Source of the DNA: an uncultured Acidobacteriia bacterium
GTDB lineage: Bacteria > Acidobacteriota > Terriglobia > Bryobacterales > Bryobacteraceae
DNA: 64,000 bases
Assembly (NCBI GenBank): GCA_903825445.1
Contig: CAIKAS010000200.1
Span: 45,968 to 109,967 of the forward strand
Direction of reading: 5' to 3'
The translations under genes were made by a program, and so were the position numbers. This document shows, one piece after another, positions 36,506-46,216 of this stretch (positions are counted from its first letter, which is position 1; the number at the start of each line of letters is the position of its first letter). The notes under the pieces were generated by a model that saw only the letters and a program-made list of their open reading frames with translations, had not been told where the DNA came from and did not search any database.

Positions 36506-38308
36506 CTACAGCCTGCAAATCAGCAATTCGCGTTCATAGACGATTTCGGGTGGCAGGTGGTCGTGCAGATCGATGAACAGTTCTTCGTGGCCGATCACCT
36601 CGGTCTTCCACGCGGCGCGATCGAAAGACTGTAATTCATCGAACTGCTCACGCGGGAAATCCAGACCACGCCAGTCGAGATCCTCGTAGCGGGGCATCCA
36701 GCCGATGGGCGTTTCCTTCGCTACTGCGCCGCCATTAGCTCGTTCCACAATCCAGCGCAGCACGCGCATGTTGTCGCGAAAGCCCGGCCAGATGAAATTC
36801 CCTTCTGCATCCTTGCGGAACCAGTTGACGTGGAAGATGCGCGGCGTCTCGCTGAGAGACCGCTGGACTTTCAGCCAGTGACGGAAATAGTCACCCATGT
36901 GATAGCCGCAGAATGGCAGCATCGCCATCGGATCGCGGCGCACTTTACCCACCGCACCGGCAGCAGCGGCGGTTGTTTCTGAGCCCATGGTTGCGCCGGT
37001 GTAGACGCCCGCGCTCCAGTTGAAGGCCTGATAGACCAGTGGCATTGTTGTCGCGCGACGGCCGCCGAAGACGATGGCGCTGATCGGCACTCCATGGGGC
37101 GATTCCCAAGCCGGATCAATCGTGGGGCATTGCGATGCCGGAGCGGTGAAGCGGGAATTCGGATGTGCGGCTTTCGCGCCGGTTGCTTTGGCGATAGCCG
37201 GAGTCCATGGTTTGCCTTGCCAGTCGAGACATTCGGCGGGAGGTTCCTTCGTCATGCCTTCCCACCAGACGCCTCCTTCTGGTGTTAGCGCGACGTTGGT
37301 GAAGATGGTGTTGCGCGAGAGCGCGGCCATTGCGTTCGGATTGGTCTGTTCCGAAGTACCGGGCGCCACGCCGAAGAAGCCCGCTTCCGGATTGATGGCA
37401 TGCAGTCGGCCATTCGCGTCGGGCTTAATCCAGGCGATGTCGTCGCCGACTGTCCAAACCTTCCAGCCCTTGAAGCTGTCTGGAGGAACGAGCATGGCGA
37501 AGTTTGTCTTACCGCAGGCGCTGGGAAATGCCGCAGCTACGTAAGTCTTCTGGCCCTCGGGATTCTCCACGCCGAGGATCAGCATGTGTTCGGCGAGCCA
37601 GCCTTCGTCGCGCGCGATATTCGAAGCGATGCGCAGCGCGAAGCATTTCTTACCGAGCAGCGCGTTGCCGCCGTAGCCGGAACCGTACGACCAGATCTCG
37701 CGGGTTTCCGGGAAATGCACGATGTACTTTTCTTTGTTGCAGGGCCAGGGAACGTCCTTTTCACCAGGTGCCAGCGGTGCGCCGACCGAATGCATGCAGG
37801 GCACAACGCGCTTGACGTCTTTATCAATCTCAGCAAAGACAGGCAAGCCGATGCGGGCCATGATTCGCATGTTGACGACGACATAGGGCGAGTCGGTCAA
37901 CTGCACGCCGATCTGCGACATGGGCGAGCCAACGGGACCCATGCTGTAGGGCAGAACATACATGGTGCGGCCGCGCATGCAGCCATCGAACAGACCCTTC
38001 AGCTTCTTTCTCATCTCGAAGGGCGGGAACCAGTTATTGGTGGGTCCTGCGCCGTCTTTCGAGAGTGAACAGATGAAAGTGCGATCTTCGACGCGCGCGA
38101 CATCGTTCGCGTCCGAACGGGAGTAATAGCAGCCCGGCCAGAGATCCTGATTGAGTTTGATCAGGGTGCCGCCGGCGATCATCTCCGAACAGAGCTGGTC
38201 ATATTCGGCCTGAGAACCGTCCACCCAATGGATGGAATCCGGCTTGGTAAGCGCAGCCATCTTCTCTACCCATTTGCGGAGGTTGTTGTTCTTGCTTAGT
38301 GGATTCAT
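36506..38308 (-). CDS. pckG: Phosphoenolpyruvate carboxykinase (GTP)
   Basis: 600 residues, normal for the GTP-dependent enzyme (oxaloacetate + GTP to PEP + GDP + CO2). The kinase loop with its reactive Cys is [38 protein letters not shown], the [16 protein letters not shown] region and [16 protein letters not shown] are further family blocks. It starts 23 bp after the downstream PQQ-type gene in the same direction, so it appears to be the last gene of that operon. This suggests gluconeogenic use of the carbon source handled by the locus. Confidence 0.96.
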   Translation of the reverse strand: MNPLSKNNNLRKWVEKMAALTKPDSIHWVDGSQAEYDQLCSEMIAGGTLIKLNQDLWPGCYYSRSDANDVARVEDRTFICSLSKDGAGPTNNWFPPFEMRKKLKGLFDGCMRGRTMYVLPYSMGPVGSPMSQIGVQLTDSPYVVVNMRIMARIGLPVFAEIDKDVKRVVPCMHSVGAPLAPGEKDVPWPCNKEKYIVHFPETREIWSYGSGYGGNALLGKKCFALRIASNIARDEGWLAEHMLILGVENPEGQKTYVAAAFPSACGKTNFAMLVPPDSFKGWKVWTVGDDIAWIKPDANGRLHAINPEAGFFGVAPGTSEQTNPNAMAALSRNTIFTNVALTPEGGVWWEGMTKEPPAECLDWQGKPWTPAIAKATGAKAAHPNSRFTAPASQCPTIDPAWESPHGVPISAIVFGGRRATTMPLVYQAFNWSAGVYTGATMGSETTAAAAGAVGKVRRDPMAMLPFCGYHMGDYFRHWLKVQRSLSETPRIFHVNWFRKDAEGNFIWPGFRDNMRVLRWIVERANGGAVAKETPIGWMPRYEDLDWRGLDFPREQFDELQSFDRAAWKTEVIGHEELFIDLHDHLPPEIVYERELLICRL

Positions 38309-38331
38309 TTTTTAGTTTACGGGCAGGAGCA

Positions 38332-40113
38332 TTAACGCTCCATGGGAATACCAAAAGTGTACAGAGTGCTGTCGTAAGTCGAAGTGTACACCTGAGAGTT
38401 GCCGCTGGAGAGACCGGAACCGTGGACGAACGAAGTGATGGTATTGCCGCTGTTCCAAACTTCCTTCCCGGTCGCCGCATCCAGCGCATAGAGGACTGCG
38501 GGTTTCGAGCGCTGGATTCGCTGTGCTACGGTCACGTTCGAATCGTTTGAGTGAAACTCACCGGTGGACAAAGCGAAGACGATTCCGTTGACGATGAGCG
38601 GGGCACCGGGCGAAACGAGGTCGCGCGACACCCAGGCGGGCTGTAGCGTCGGTTTCCCATTTTGCGCCACAACCTTGAAGGCCGCGATAGCTCCATTCGT
38701 TACCTTGTCGTTCGTTGTGAAGAACTTGGCGTCATCCGAGATCGCGCCCGCGACCGGCGCTAACACCCAACGCACGCCTCTGGAATCCTGCCATGTCGCG
38801 AGAGCACCTGCCGTGAAGTCAGTATTATCATTTGAAATCTTAGGCGTTACGTATGCGGGAGTGTGATGGTCGGCTCCGCCAAGGGAACTGCTGTCGAGCA
38901 CATAGAGACGACCGTCTGTTCCGGCGGCGACAATCCAGTCTTTGCCTGCATCCGGAAACACGACGGGAGAAGCGCCGAACGCCACTCTGCCTGGCGTGAA
39001 GTAATCTTTCAGGGCGAGCGTTTTGGGCGCGAGAGCTACGACTGCATCGGAATAGCTGGTCGGGGAATAATCACCATCACCGGTTGCCAGATAGAGAGTT
39101 CCGTCGCTGCCTGCCGCAGGGCCCATGGTGCCCGCTGCGCCTCCGCCATTCGTTTTCCATGTTGTAACTGCCTGATTCGGAGTTGAAAAATCAATCGCCC
39201 ACAGCCCGTTGGCGGCACCGCCGCAATTGTTAGTGGTGGCCGCGTAGAGTACACGGTCAAAAAGCATGAGTCCCGAGATGTTCGCGCCTGCCGGAAGGAA
39301 CTTCACGGGAGGAGCCATGTCGGAACCATCCTGGACATTCAGCATGTGCACGTTTCCATCGCCCGAAACTGAGTAGAAAGCATCGGTGCCGCCGAAGCTC
39401 ACGCCGCCACGACCGCCGCGACCTGCTGCAGGAACCGGCGCAGCGCCGCCTTCTTCAGTGGGAGGGGCGGGAGGACCGCCGCCACGTCCAGCGCGACCAA
39501 CTCCACCACCGGAAGCTCCGGGGGCTCCGCCACCGCGACCGGTGGCCTGGCCAATATTCGGGGCGCCCTGATCGGGTTGACCGACAGCTCCGCCGGAGCG
39601 TCCGCCACGGCCGCCACCTGCACCGCCACGACCATTCGCAGCTGCTGCAGGTGGCAACGAGACCTGACGCGTGAACGTGGAAGTTACGCCGCCGGGACAC
39701 GCTAATGTTCCGGCAGGTTGGGGCTGGGTCGTGAAGGGATGCTTCCATTCGAGGCGGCCCAGGTCAGCGTCGATCGAATATGCCGCCCCGGAACTTGCGC
39801 CGAGGACGAGTTGCGTTCGCATGCCGGTGTAGCTATGGAGTCCATCGAGCATGATGGGCTGAGTCAAGGCGTTCAGTTGCCGCGCGTCATTCGGGACTTT
39901 GAACTTCCAGAGAAACTTGAAATCTTTCTTTACTGTGTCTGGCGTGAGTCTGGAATCGGACCGTACCCACGACGAGCGCTGAGCGTCGAAGCCTCCCGTC
40001 TTCCAGTCGCCGCCGCCACCACGCCCCTGGGCGAACAATGCTCCGGTCCAGAGCGAGCCGACACACAGCAGGGCTGCGCCGCACTTGATTGCCTGTGCGC
40101 TCGTTGTTGTCAT
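38332..40113 (-). CDS. Secreted PQQ-type beta-propeller protein with RGG-like insert
   Basis: 593 residues from the ATG preceded by GGAAGGAG at seven bases. A signal peptide (CGAALLCVGSLWTGALFAQG) is followed by repeated WD/PQQ-like blades (AAYSIDADLGRLEWKH, VLYALDAATGKEVWNSG). Residues about 157-238 are a Gly/Arg/Pro/Ala insert (GRGGAGGGRGGRSGG, GRAGRGGGPPAPP). A conserved NNCGGAANGLWAID blade is shared in form with the next gene. Clear dehydrogenase catalytic residues are not seen, so it may bind substrate or act as a scaffold rather than oxidise. It is co-directional with a paralog 26 bp upstream. Confidence 0.8.
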   Translation of the reverse strand: MTTTSAQAIKCGAALLCVGSLWTGALFAQGRGGGGDWKTGGFDAQRSSWVRSDSRLTPDTVKKDFKFLWKFKVPNDARQLNALTQPIMLDGLHSYTGMRTQLVLGASSGAAYSIDADLGRLEWKHPFTTQPQPAGTLACPGGVTSTFTRQVSLPPAAAANGRGGAGGGRGGRSGGAVGQPDQGAPNIGQATGRGGGAPGASGGGVGRAGRGGGPPAPPTEEGGAAPVPAAGRGGRGGVSFGGTDAFYSVSGDGNVHMLNVQDGSDMAPPVKFLPAGANISGLMLFDRVLYAATTNNCGGAANGLWAIDFSTPNQAVTTWKTNGGGAAGTMGPAAGSDGTLYLATGDGDYSPTSYSDAVVALAPKTLALKDYFTPGRVAFGASPVVFPDAGKDWIVAAGTDGRLYVLDSSSLGGADHHTPAYVTPKISNDNTDFTAGALATWQDSRGVRWVLAPVAGAISDDAKFFTTNDKVTNGAIAAFKVVAQNGKPTLQPAWVSRDLVSPGAPLIVNGIVFALSTGEFHSNDSNVTVAQRIQRSKPAVLYALDAATGKEVWNSGNTITSFVHGSGLSSGNSQVYTSTYDSTLYTFGIPMER

Positions 40114-40139
40114 AAGAAACTCCTTCCAGGTCCGCATTG

Positions 40140-41684
40140 CTATTTCGCTATCCCAAAGCAATATTCGTAGCCATCGTAGGTGCCGATGTAGACACGGCCA
40201 TTCGCCACAGAGATGCCGCTGAAGTGATTCCATGAAGCGATCTGATCGCCGCTGGACCACAACTCCTTGCCAGTTTGCGCATCGAGCGCATAGAGCACCG
40301 CGTGGGTGGACTCGGCAATTCGTCCCGCCGTTCCGGAAATGTGCGCGGGATCGGGCCAGTGAAGCGTGGCGCTTTCTCCGCTTCCATACCCGAACACTAC
40401 GCCGTTGGCGATCACGGGCGGATCGGCCTGATTCATGTCGCGCGAGATCCACGCGGGGTCCAGCGACAGTTGCCCGTTGGTGTCTTTCAATTTGAACGCG
40501 GCCACAGCGCCGTGAGTGACGGGTCCATATTCCACGGGGGCATGAAAGCCTGTGTAGAGCGGGCCCCAGAACGGCGTCACAATCCAGCGAGTGCCTTTTG
40601 AATCTTCCCAGGTGGACATCGCGCCCCAAACGCCGAGGTTCATGTTCACCTGTTCATTGCACATGATGGGAGTCCGGTAGACGGGTGTGCGATGATCGTC
40701 ACCGCCGAGAGATTTGGTATCGAGGAGCCAGAGGCGGCACTCTTTGCTGGAACTGACGAGAAGTTCCCTGCCCTTGTAGTTGAAGATTACTGGCGTGACT
40801 TCGAGATCGAGATCCTTTTTCAGCAGCCACTCGGCGTTGGATGGACCGTAATAGTCGGAAAGCGCGAGAGCTTTGGTGGCGGGGTCCTGTTTGACGCCGA
40901 TGATCGCCATGCCCAACGCGCCATTTTCCGGATGGAACTGACCGTCTCCAGTGCCGGTGTAGACTGCGCCATCCGCCCCGACTGCAATGCCTTTGCGGCC
41001 CCACATAGAACCGGATCCTGGCGAAAAAGTGCCGACTTTATGGGTGGCGAGATCATACGCGTAGATGAGGTTCGGATTGCCGCCGCAGCCCTGAGCAGTG
41101 GAAGTGTAGATTACGCCATTGGCAAGATTCAGCGAGTATGGTTTGCCGTTGGCGGGCATGAACTTTGCGGGAGGAGCGAGATCCTCTCCATCGGCGACGT
41201 TTAGCTGATGCAGCGAGCCATCCCAGGACGCCACGTAAAGGGTGTATTTGCCCGGCGCGGACCCCGGAGCAATGACCGGCGTACCTGTAATGCCACCCGG
41301 GCAAAAGGTGCCGCCACCACGGCCTCCGGCTGTTTCGAGGGAGCCGCTGTCAAAGTGCTTATTCCAAATGATCGTTCCCTTGGCGACGTCGATGGCGTAG
41401 AGATTGTCCGAACTGCCGGCGACTACGGCGATCTCTTTTGGACCGGTGGAAGTTGCGGCGCTGCCCACGATTACTGGCGGGAACAACGAGTGCATTTCGC
41501 GCGGCTTGTTATCGAGCTTGACCTTCCACAGCAACTTCATGTTTTTGACCGTGGCGGGTGAGAGAATTTTCTCGTCTTTCTGCCAACTGGTGCGCTGTGG
41601 GTCGCCACCATCGGCGAGCCAGTCCGCGCTATAGCCGGCAAGGCATCCGAGGGTTCCGATGGCGATCAGTTGAAGTATACGCAT
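40140..41684 (-). CDS. Secreted PQQ-type beta-propeller protein
   Basis: 514 residues from the ATG giving [17 protein letters not shown], a signal peptide; an ATG 18 codons upstream is also in frame. Blades carry [40 protein letters not shown] and the [17 protein letters not shown] element. The start [20 protein letters not shown] resembles the first blade of quinoproteins. It has no long RGG insert, unlike its paralog downstream. A palindromic operator-like site lies 89 bp upstream, at the head of the operon. Confidence 0.8.
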   Translation of the reverse strand: MRILQLIAIGTLGCLAGYSADWLADGGDPQRTSWQKDEKILSPATVKNMKLLWKVKLDNKPREMHSLFPPVIVGSAATSTGPKEIAVVAGSSDNLYAIDVAKGTIIWNKHFDSGSLETAGGRGGGTFCPGGITGTPVIAPGSAPGKYTLYVASWDGSLHQLNVADGEDLAPPAKFMPANGKPYSLNLANGVIYTSTAQGCGGNPNLIYAYDLATHKVGTFSPGSGSMWGRKGIAVGADGAVYTGTGDGQFHPENGALGMAIIGVKQDPATKALALSDYYGPSNAEWLLKKDLDLEVTPVIFNYKGRELLVSSSKECRLWLLDTKSLGGDDHRTPVYRTPIMCNEQVNMNLGVWGAMSTWEDSKGTRWIVTPFWGPLYTGFHAPVEYGPVTHGAVAAFKLKDTNGQLSLDPAWISRDMNQADPPVIANGVVFGYGSGESATLHWPDPAHISGTAGRIAESTHAVLYALDAQTGKELWSSGDQIASWNHFSGISVANGRVYIGTYDGYEYCFGIAK

Positions 41685-41772
41685 TTTAGGGTGCACGGGT
41701 CCTTTTTTGGGGAGAATTCGAGCGCAGAAATCCTTCATAACGCTATCAGTTGGATGGGCCGGGAGCAAGATA

Positions 41773-41794
41773 TTAACGGTGGCGCTACCGTTAA
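41773..41794. promoter_or_regulatory. Palindromic operator candidate, site 1
   Basis: Arms TTAACGGT and ACCGTTAA flank GGCGCT; the centre GCGC is itself symmetric, so 20 of 22 positions pair. It lies 89 bp upstream of the PQQ-PQQ-pckG operon. Site 2 (59325-59346) is the same sequence on the other strand with a single difference. Confidence 0.7.
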
Positions 41795-41849
41795 CCGCCG
41801 GGAGTTGAGACACCTGTGACCCAAAACAGGGTTGGCTGGCCCCGATTTC

Positions 41850-41970
41850 GGTGGGTTTGACGGTCCCTGGGGTGGGTTCATTGGGCCATTCCGTGGCTTC
41901 ACCAGGGGTCTGGGTGGGTTCATTATTTTCGGATTGTTCTTTGTTTTCATCAACATTTTGGGTTCATTCC
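41850..41970. repeat. Degenerate GGGTTCATT repeat tract
   Basis: GGTGGGTTTGA (41850), GGTGGGTTCATT (41871), GGGTGGGTTCATT (41912) and TTTGGGTTCATT (41957) recur at 20-45 bp intervals within G/T-rich sequence. On the minus strand AATGAACCC reads Asn-Glu-Pro, which produces spurious Pro/Asn-rich frames. Its origin is unknown. Confidence 0.5.
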
Positions 41971-42190
41971 GCGCTTTTTCACTTTCCGGCGTATTTCGGG
42001 GCGGGTCGGCGGGGACATCGGGGCGGTTTTGACGCGACAATTCTCGTTTGATGCTGGCGGATTTGACGGCGTTGGCCTGATTGGCGGCGAGTATTGGCTG
42101 GAAGACTGGCATACGACTAAGAGTATGCATGAGGCAACAAGGGCGACGGAGCTAAGTTATTGAAAGAGTGGAAGAAAATTGGCGTGACCG

Positions 42191-42235
42191 TCTCACGCAG
42201 ATGCCGCAGAGTTCTCGCAGAGGGACGCAGAGGAA
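42191..42235. repeat. Short CGCAGAG repeat tract
   Basis: ACGCAGATG, CCGCAGAG, TCGCAGAG and ACGCAGAG occur one after another at 10-12 bp steps. This resembles the CGCAGAGG-type interspersed repeats found between genes in many bacteria. A looser ACGCATG/ACGCAGATGG pair follows near 42280. Confidence 0.5.
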
Positions 42236-42332
42236 ACCGACCCTGGGGAATTTTGCGAGTTTCCTTGGCTATGGATGGGCACGCATGAACGCAGATGGAG
42301 AATCGGTGTAATAATCGTATTCACAGGCTGGC

Positions 42333-42545
42333 ATGCTATCCATTCAGCTGGATCCTGAAACTGAGCGACGTCTGGCCGTACTTGCGCGGCGAACAGGACG
42401 CAGTGAGGACACCTGCGTCCGTGAACTGATCGAACAAAATATAGAGGATCTGGAAGATCGTTATCTGGCGGAGTCGCGGCTGGAAAACCGGCGCGAGCCA
42501 CTGACCAGTATGCAGGTGCGCAAAGATCTTGCCCTGGACGATTGA
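42333..42545 (+). CDS. RelB/RHH-type antitoxin
   Basis: 70 residues. The N-terminal half fits a ribbon-helix-helix fold (MLSIQLDPETERRLAVLAR, GRSEDTCVRELIEQNIEDLE), and the C-terminal half is the toxin-neutralising tail. It would bind its own promoter and a RelE toxin. The following toxin gene overlaps its end but is broken (42529-42739), so the antitoxin seems to be an orphan. It lies alone on the + strand inside a leftward metabolic locus. Confidence 0.8.
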   Translation: MLSIQLDPETERRLAVLARRTGRSEDTCVRELIEQNIEDLEDRYLAESRLENRREPLTSMQVRKDLALDD

Positions 42546-42739
42546 GTACGACCCGATGACATTGAAGGATCTGAAGAAACTCGGACCCGCGCAACTTTGG
42601 TAAGCCGCTACGCTCGAGCAAGTTCGGACTATGGCGTTATCGCGTCCGCGACTACCGCGTCATTTGCGAAATACAGGATTCCCGGCTGGTGGTGTTTGTC
42701 GTTGCTGCGGGTCATCGAAGCACTATTTACGACGATTAA
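42529..42739 (+). pseudogene. RelE-type toxin relic (internal deletion and frameshift)
   Basis: From a TTG at 42529 the frame gives PWTIEYDPMTLKDLKKLGPA, then a stop at TGGTAA. In the next frame, starting at that point, it continues GKPLRSSKFGLWRYRVRDYR, then VICEIQDSRLVVFVVAAGHR and STIYDD, ending at 42739. Together these are the first and last parts of a RelE mRNA interferase. About 20 codons that normally join the two parts (the ...DPR... segment) are missing, and the frame is shifted. The length (211 bp) is not a multiple of three. An active toxin is not expected. Confidence 0.8.
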
Positions 42740-42829
42740 GACCGAATGGCAATTTGTATCGCGCGTGAGAGCGACCATCAGACAGTTAGAAGAGCGTGCA
42801 CCCGACGATATGGCAGCATTCGGCTTCTG

Positions 42830-44458
42830 TCACTTCGCTTGTGGAGTGGCGTCCGCATCAATCAGACCGAGTGCGTAGCGGATGCCCTGCAGAATGTGAT
42901 TTTGAACCGCGAGCGCCACTGGCGCCTGGTTGAAGCGGACTTTGTATTCCTGATCGCCGATCGTTCCGTCGGGCAGCAGGACATCGTCGCGATGGCCGAG
43001 TGACGTATAGAACACGCGGCCGTTGCCGTATTTCTTAATCCAGGACACCGGATAAACACCGGCCTCCTTTGTATACGGCTGAACCGGCATGGCGAGCAGC
43101 AGATGTACCTGTTTTGGATCGTAATTCTTAAAGAGATAGAACTCTTCATTGATGGCAACGGACTTGCCCCAGCCCGCAGTAACGGGGCTCGCGGGATCCA
43201 TGTTATCCACCGGAGCCTTCGGGTGAAACTGTCCGTGGCCGGCAAACTCGGCGCCGATCATTTTGATATATTCCGGGGTCTGATGGAGCGTGTCAGTGGC
43301 CGAATGCAGACCGATGAAGCCGTGGCCGTCGGCGATCCACTTAAAGAACGCATCTTTGTCGGGAATTGGCAGTTCGCCGGTGGTGCTGAGAAACGCGATC
43401 GCGTCATAGTTCTTTAAAGCTTCGGGATTCAGGTACTGCTGCAACACTTTCGCGATAGCGGCTGTCGTCGGATCTGGCGCACCCGGGCCACCCGGACCTC
43501 CGCGTCCGCCTCTTCCTCCACGCCCGCCGTCACCCTGTGAAGCCAACTGGAATTGTGCGGGCTCCAGTTTGTCAGGCGACGCCTGAATTTTCGTAAATGC
43601 CGCCGCTTTCGCATTGGCGAGGGCAAGTTCGGCGGCGTCGAATGCGATTCCTTTCTCCTTGACGTCCCCCAGAGTCGCCCCACTGGCCCAGGCCGCACTG
43701 CCAACAGCCGCGCGCGCGGCGGTTACCGCTTGATTGAGAGGCATCAATGAACTGTTCATCGCGTTCACGGCAGCCTGCTGTGAATCTGTCAATGGCTTTG
43801 GCGCCTCGGATGCCGCCGCGCCTCTGCCCGGGCCACCGCGGCCACCTCCGCCGCCGGCAGCCGCGAGGGCCTGTAGCTGATCGGCATCCAGTTTTGCCGC
43901 GGACGCCTGAATCTTATTGAGAGCCTGGAGACGCGCGTAGGCGACGGCCAACTCGGCATTTGTCTCGGCGTTGACTTTGGATTTGATGTCCGAAGCATCG
44001 GGTTTGTCCGAGAAAATGGCGCTATTCAGTGCCGCTGTTGCGGATGTTACGGCAGCGGTGAGTGGGGCGAGGGAAGCATTCATGCTCGCCACAAAAGCCA
44101 GTTGCTCCGGAGTTCCACGGGGGCCGTCAAAGCCTCCGGCTATCGCAGGCACATCGTTAGGGTAGGCCTTGCCCACCTGTATGCGGGCATTACGCTGGTC
44201 CACTCCTGCCTGGTATGAGGCAGTTGGGAAATCCGGGCTGTCGGTCGTCGAAACAATTGTGAACTCACCGGTCGATTTCGCCAGTTGCCGGACTATTTGT
44301 TCCTGGAGCGGAACCGCGGCGTGGCGAAAGCCAAGGGTAGTGGTGACGAGGAGCAAGCGCTTCGGTGCGGCCGCTTTTGCGGTGAGTGGTGCTAAAAAGT
44401 GCAGGCTCACGACTGCGCTGACCGCACACAAACCCAGAATCAGGCTGATCTTCTTCAT
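42830..44458 (-). CDS. Secreted ThuA-like protein with two helical modules inserted
   Basis: 542 residues with a signal peptide (LILGLCAVSAVVSLHFLAPL). The ThuA-type fold starts at KRLLLVTTTLGFRHAAVPLQ and resumes at about residue 347 with YDAIAFLSTTGELPIPDKDA, GFIGLHSATDTL, GAEFAGHGQFHP and a VSWIKKYGNGRVFYTSLGHR ending. Between them (about 113-330) are two similar ~80-residue helical modules (MNASLAPLTAAVTSATAAL... and MNSSLMPLNQAVTAARAAV...), each ending in KLxxxQ-like and followed by a Gly/Arg tract. ThuA proteins are linked to sugar metabolism but lack a settled activity. It is the last gene of the TPP-MFS-cytochrome-quinoprotein operon. Confidence 0.82.
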   Translation of the reverse strand: MKKISLILGLCAVSAVVSLHFLAPLTAKAAAPKRLLLVTTTLGFRHAAVPLQEQIVRQLAKSTGEFTIVSTTDSPDFPTASYQAGVDQRNARIQVGKAYPNDVPAIAGGFDGPRGTPEQLAFVASMNASLAPLTAAVTSATAALNSAIFSDKPDASDIKSKVNAETNAELAVAYARLQALNKIQASAAKLDADQLQALAAAGGGGGRGGPGRGAAASEAPKPLTDSQQAAVNAMNSSLMPLNQAVTAARAAVGSAAWASGATLGDVKEKGIAFDAAELALANAKAAAFTKIQASPDKLEPAQFQLASQGDGGRGGRGGRGGPGGPGAPDPTTAAIAKVLQQYLNPEALKNYDAIAFLSTTGELPIPDKDAFFKWIADGHGFIGLHSATDTLHQTPEYIKMIGAEFAGHGQFHPKAPVDNMDPASPVTAGWGKSVAINEEFYLFKNYDPKQVHLLLAMPVQPYTKEAGVYPVSWIKKYGNGRVFYTSLGHRDDVLLPDGTIGDQEYKVRFNQAPVALAVQNHILQGIRYALGLIDADATPQAK

Positions 44459-44515
44459 AGTGTTTCGACTCCGTTCTATTACGCTAACAGGCTTTTCGCT
44501 TAAGTCCGCGGCACG

Positions 44516-46216
44516 CTACTGCAGGTAAAAGCAGTACAACCCGTCCCGCGCCGCGACCACCACGTACTGTTTGCCATCCATAAGGAAGGTCTCGGGTGAA
44601 TTGGACACGGTGGCGCCAACAGGCGCGTGCCATAGAATCCTGCCGCTGCGGTCATCATAGGCAATAAAGTTCCCGGAAGGATCTCCCGTGAAGAGAACGC
44701 CGCCAGCCGTGGTGAGAATTCCAGGATAGGTGCTTGACCAAAACCCCGTTTGGGGGTAGTGGTGTGACCATTTCACGGCGCCGGTTCGATAGTCGAGCGC
44801 CAGCAATGAGGAATCGAAGAGTCCAAGATGATACTCAGAGCCGCGCGCAAATCCGGTTGGATCGGTGTCATCTTTGACAGCTGAGAAAATACTGGCAGCG
44901 TTGGTCGCATTCACATAGAACAGTGCTGTGTCAGGACTGAACGAAGGCGCCGGATAGTTGGCCGCACCGTCAGAATCGGGAAAAACCAGAGATCCGCCGG
45001 GCGATGGTTCTTTGTCAGGATCGGGAATGAGCGTCCCGGTCGCATCGAGTCCCTTGTAAGTATTGCTGAGCGCAAAAGGCTTCGCGACCAGCTCTTTGCC
45101 GTTCGTACGATCCAGAAGAAAATAGTAGCCATTGCGGTTGGCCTGCGCCAGCAGTTTTCGTGGCTGGCCGTTGATCGTGCCATCTATCAGGACCGGAACC
45201 TGGGTGGCATCCCAATCGTGCGTATCGTGCGGGGAGAACTGGTAATACCAGGTCATCTTCCCAGTATCGGGATTCAGCGCAACAACGCAGGAGGTGTACA
45301 GATTTGCTCCGGGCCGGCCTCGCCCGTTGTAAGTGGGGGTGGGTTGCCCCGTCGTCATATACATCAGGTTGAGCGCCGGATCATACGTTGGAGGCTGCCA
45401 CGGGCCACCGGCGCCTTTGGCTGCGGCTTCAGGACTCGGCCAGGTTTCGACACCCGGCTCTCCCGCCGCTGGAGTAACGACCCACTTCCATTGCATGTCA
45501 CCTGTTTCGGGGTCAAGCGATTCGACCCAGCCGATGCCGGAACCCGAGTCACCGCCGATTCCGACGATAACGTGGTTGCGGATGATCACCGGGGCTGAAG
45601 TGGAAAAGTTGGACGAGCCTGTTACCTTCAAATCCTTATGCCAGCGCTCGTGGCCGGTCTGCGCGTCGAGCGACACGATTCTGTTGTCGCCGGTTTCAAG
45701 AAAGAGCCAACTACCGTACATCCCCACTCCGCGGTTGCCGATTGCCGCACCGCCTACGGTCGCGTAGTGCCAGCGCTCTACACCGGTTCGGGCATCCACG
45801 GCGTAGACATGTCCGGGGACGGAAAGATACATCATGCCGCCAACCACCAGCGGTATGGACTTAATGGTGGGGCCCGCAGCGGCGCCTCCGCCAAATCCGC
45901 CGCCACCGCCGCCCCCACCGCCACGGCCCTGCTGCGCCGCCGCGGCCGCCGCCGTCACGTCGGACTCTACGATAGCGTTTTGGGTGGAGGAGGTGGTCCG
46001 ATAAATCCATGCGAGCGAAAGGGAGCGCGCATTGGATGCATCGATTTGTTTGAGAGGACTGTAGTGCCGTCCGGAATAATCACCGTGATAGCCAGGCCAG
46101 AGTCCGGTTGAAAGATCGTTCATGACAGCTGGATTCAGAGATGCGTCCTGAGCCAGCAGAATAAAAGGGACTGTGCCGACAGCGATGAGGCCACACAAGG
46201 CTGGAAGACGTTTCAT
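44516..46216 (-). CDS. Secreted PQQ-dependent alcohol-type dehydrogenase
   Basis: 566 residues: signal peptide (LCGLIAVGTVPFILLAQD), then WPGYHGDYSGRHYSPLKQID, the quinoprotein first blade. The HDTHDWDATQVPVLID segment (Asp near PQQ) and YAVDARTGVERWHY / ALNPDTGKMTWYYQF blades follow. A poly-Gly insert with GRG lies near residues 95-115. It probably oxidises an alcohol or sugar in the periplasm and passes electrons to the cytochrome c encoded directly upstream with an ATGA overlap. The substrate cannot be read from the sequence. Confidence 0.86.
   Translation of the reverse strand: MKRLPALCGLIAVGTVPFILLAQDASLNPAVMNDLSTGLWPGYHGDYSGRHYSPLKQIDASNARSLSLAWIYRTTSSTQNAIVESDVTAAAAAAQQGRGGGGGGGGGFGGGAAAGPTIKSIPLVVGGMMYLSVPGHVYAVDARTGVERWHYATVGGAAIGNRGVGMYGSWLFLETGDNRIVSLDAQTGHERWHKDLKVTGSSNFSTSAPVIIRNHVIVGIGGDSGSGIGWVESLDPETGDMQWKWVVTPAAGEPGVETWPSPEAAAKGAGGPWQPPTYDPALNLMYMTTGQPTPTYNGRGRPGANLYTSCVVALNPDTGKMTWYYQFSPHDTHDWDATQVPVLIDGTINGQPRKLLAQANRNGYYFLLDRTNGKELVAKPFALSNTYKGLDATGTLIPDPDKEPSPGGSLVFPDSDGAANYPAPSFSPDTALFYVNATNAASIFSAVKDDTDPTGFARGSEYHLGLFDSSLLALDYRTGAVKWSHHYPQTGFWSSTYPGILTTAGGVLFTGDPSGNFIAYDDRSGRILWHAPVGATVSNSPETFLMDGKQYVVVAARDGLYCFYLQ

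Larger units (their letters stand above)
41685..42332. other. 648-bp gap without a convincing gene
   Basis: It holds the leader of the PQQ gene, a 22-bp palindrome (41773-41794), a degenerate GGGTTCATT repeat tract (about 41850-41970) and a CGCAGAG-type repeat (about 42191-42235). The open frames here are Pro/Asn-rich or Gly/Phe-rich products of the repeat and have no ribosome sites, so none is called as a gene. Confidence 0.6.

Noticed and set aside
37400-38068. 222-codon plus-strand frame opposite pckG
   Set aside because: pckG is unambiguous here; the antisense frame has no recognisable fold.
41832-42051. Two Gly/Phe-rich plus-strand frames
   Set aside because: They are other readings of the same G/T-rich repeat tract.
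41735-42130. 131-codon minus-strand frame with Asn-Pro-Pro and Asn-Glu-Pro repeats
   Set aside because: The pattern follows from the GGGTTCATT DNA repeats, it spans the operator palindrome, and there is no ribosome site or homology I recognise.
42193-42621. 142-codon minus-strand frame overlapping the antitoxin
   Set aside because: The opposite strand encodes a recognisable RHH antitoxin and RelE relic; this frame shows no domain.
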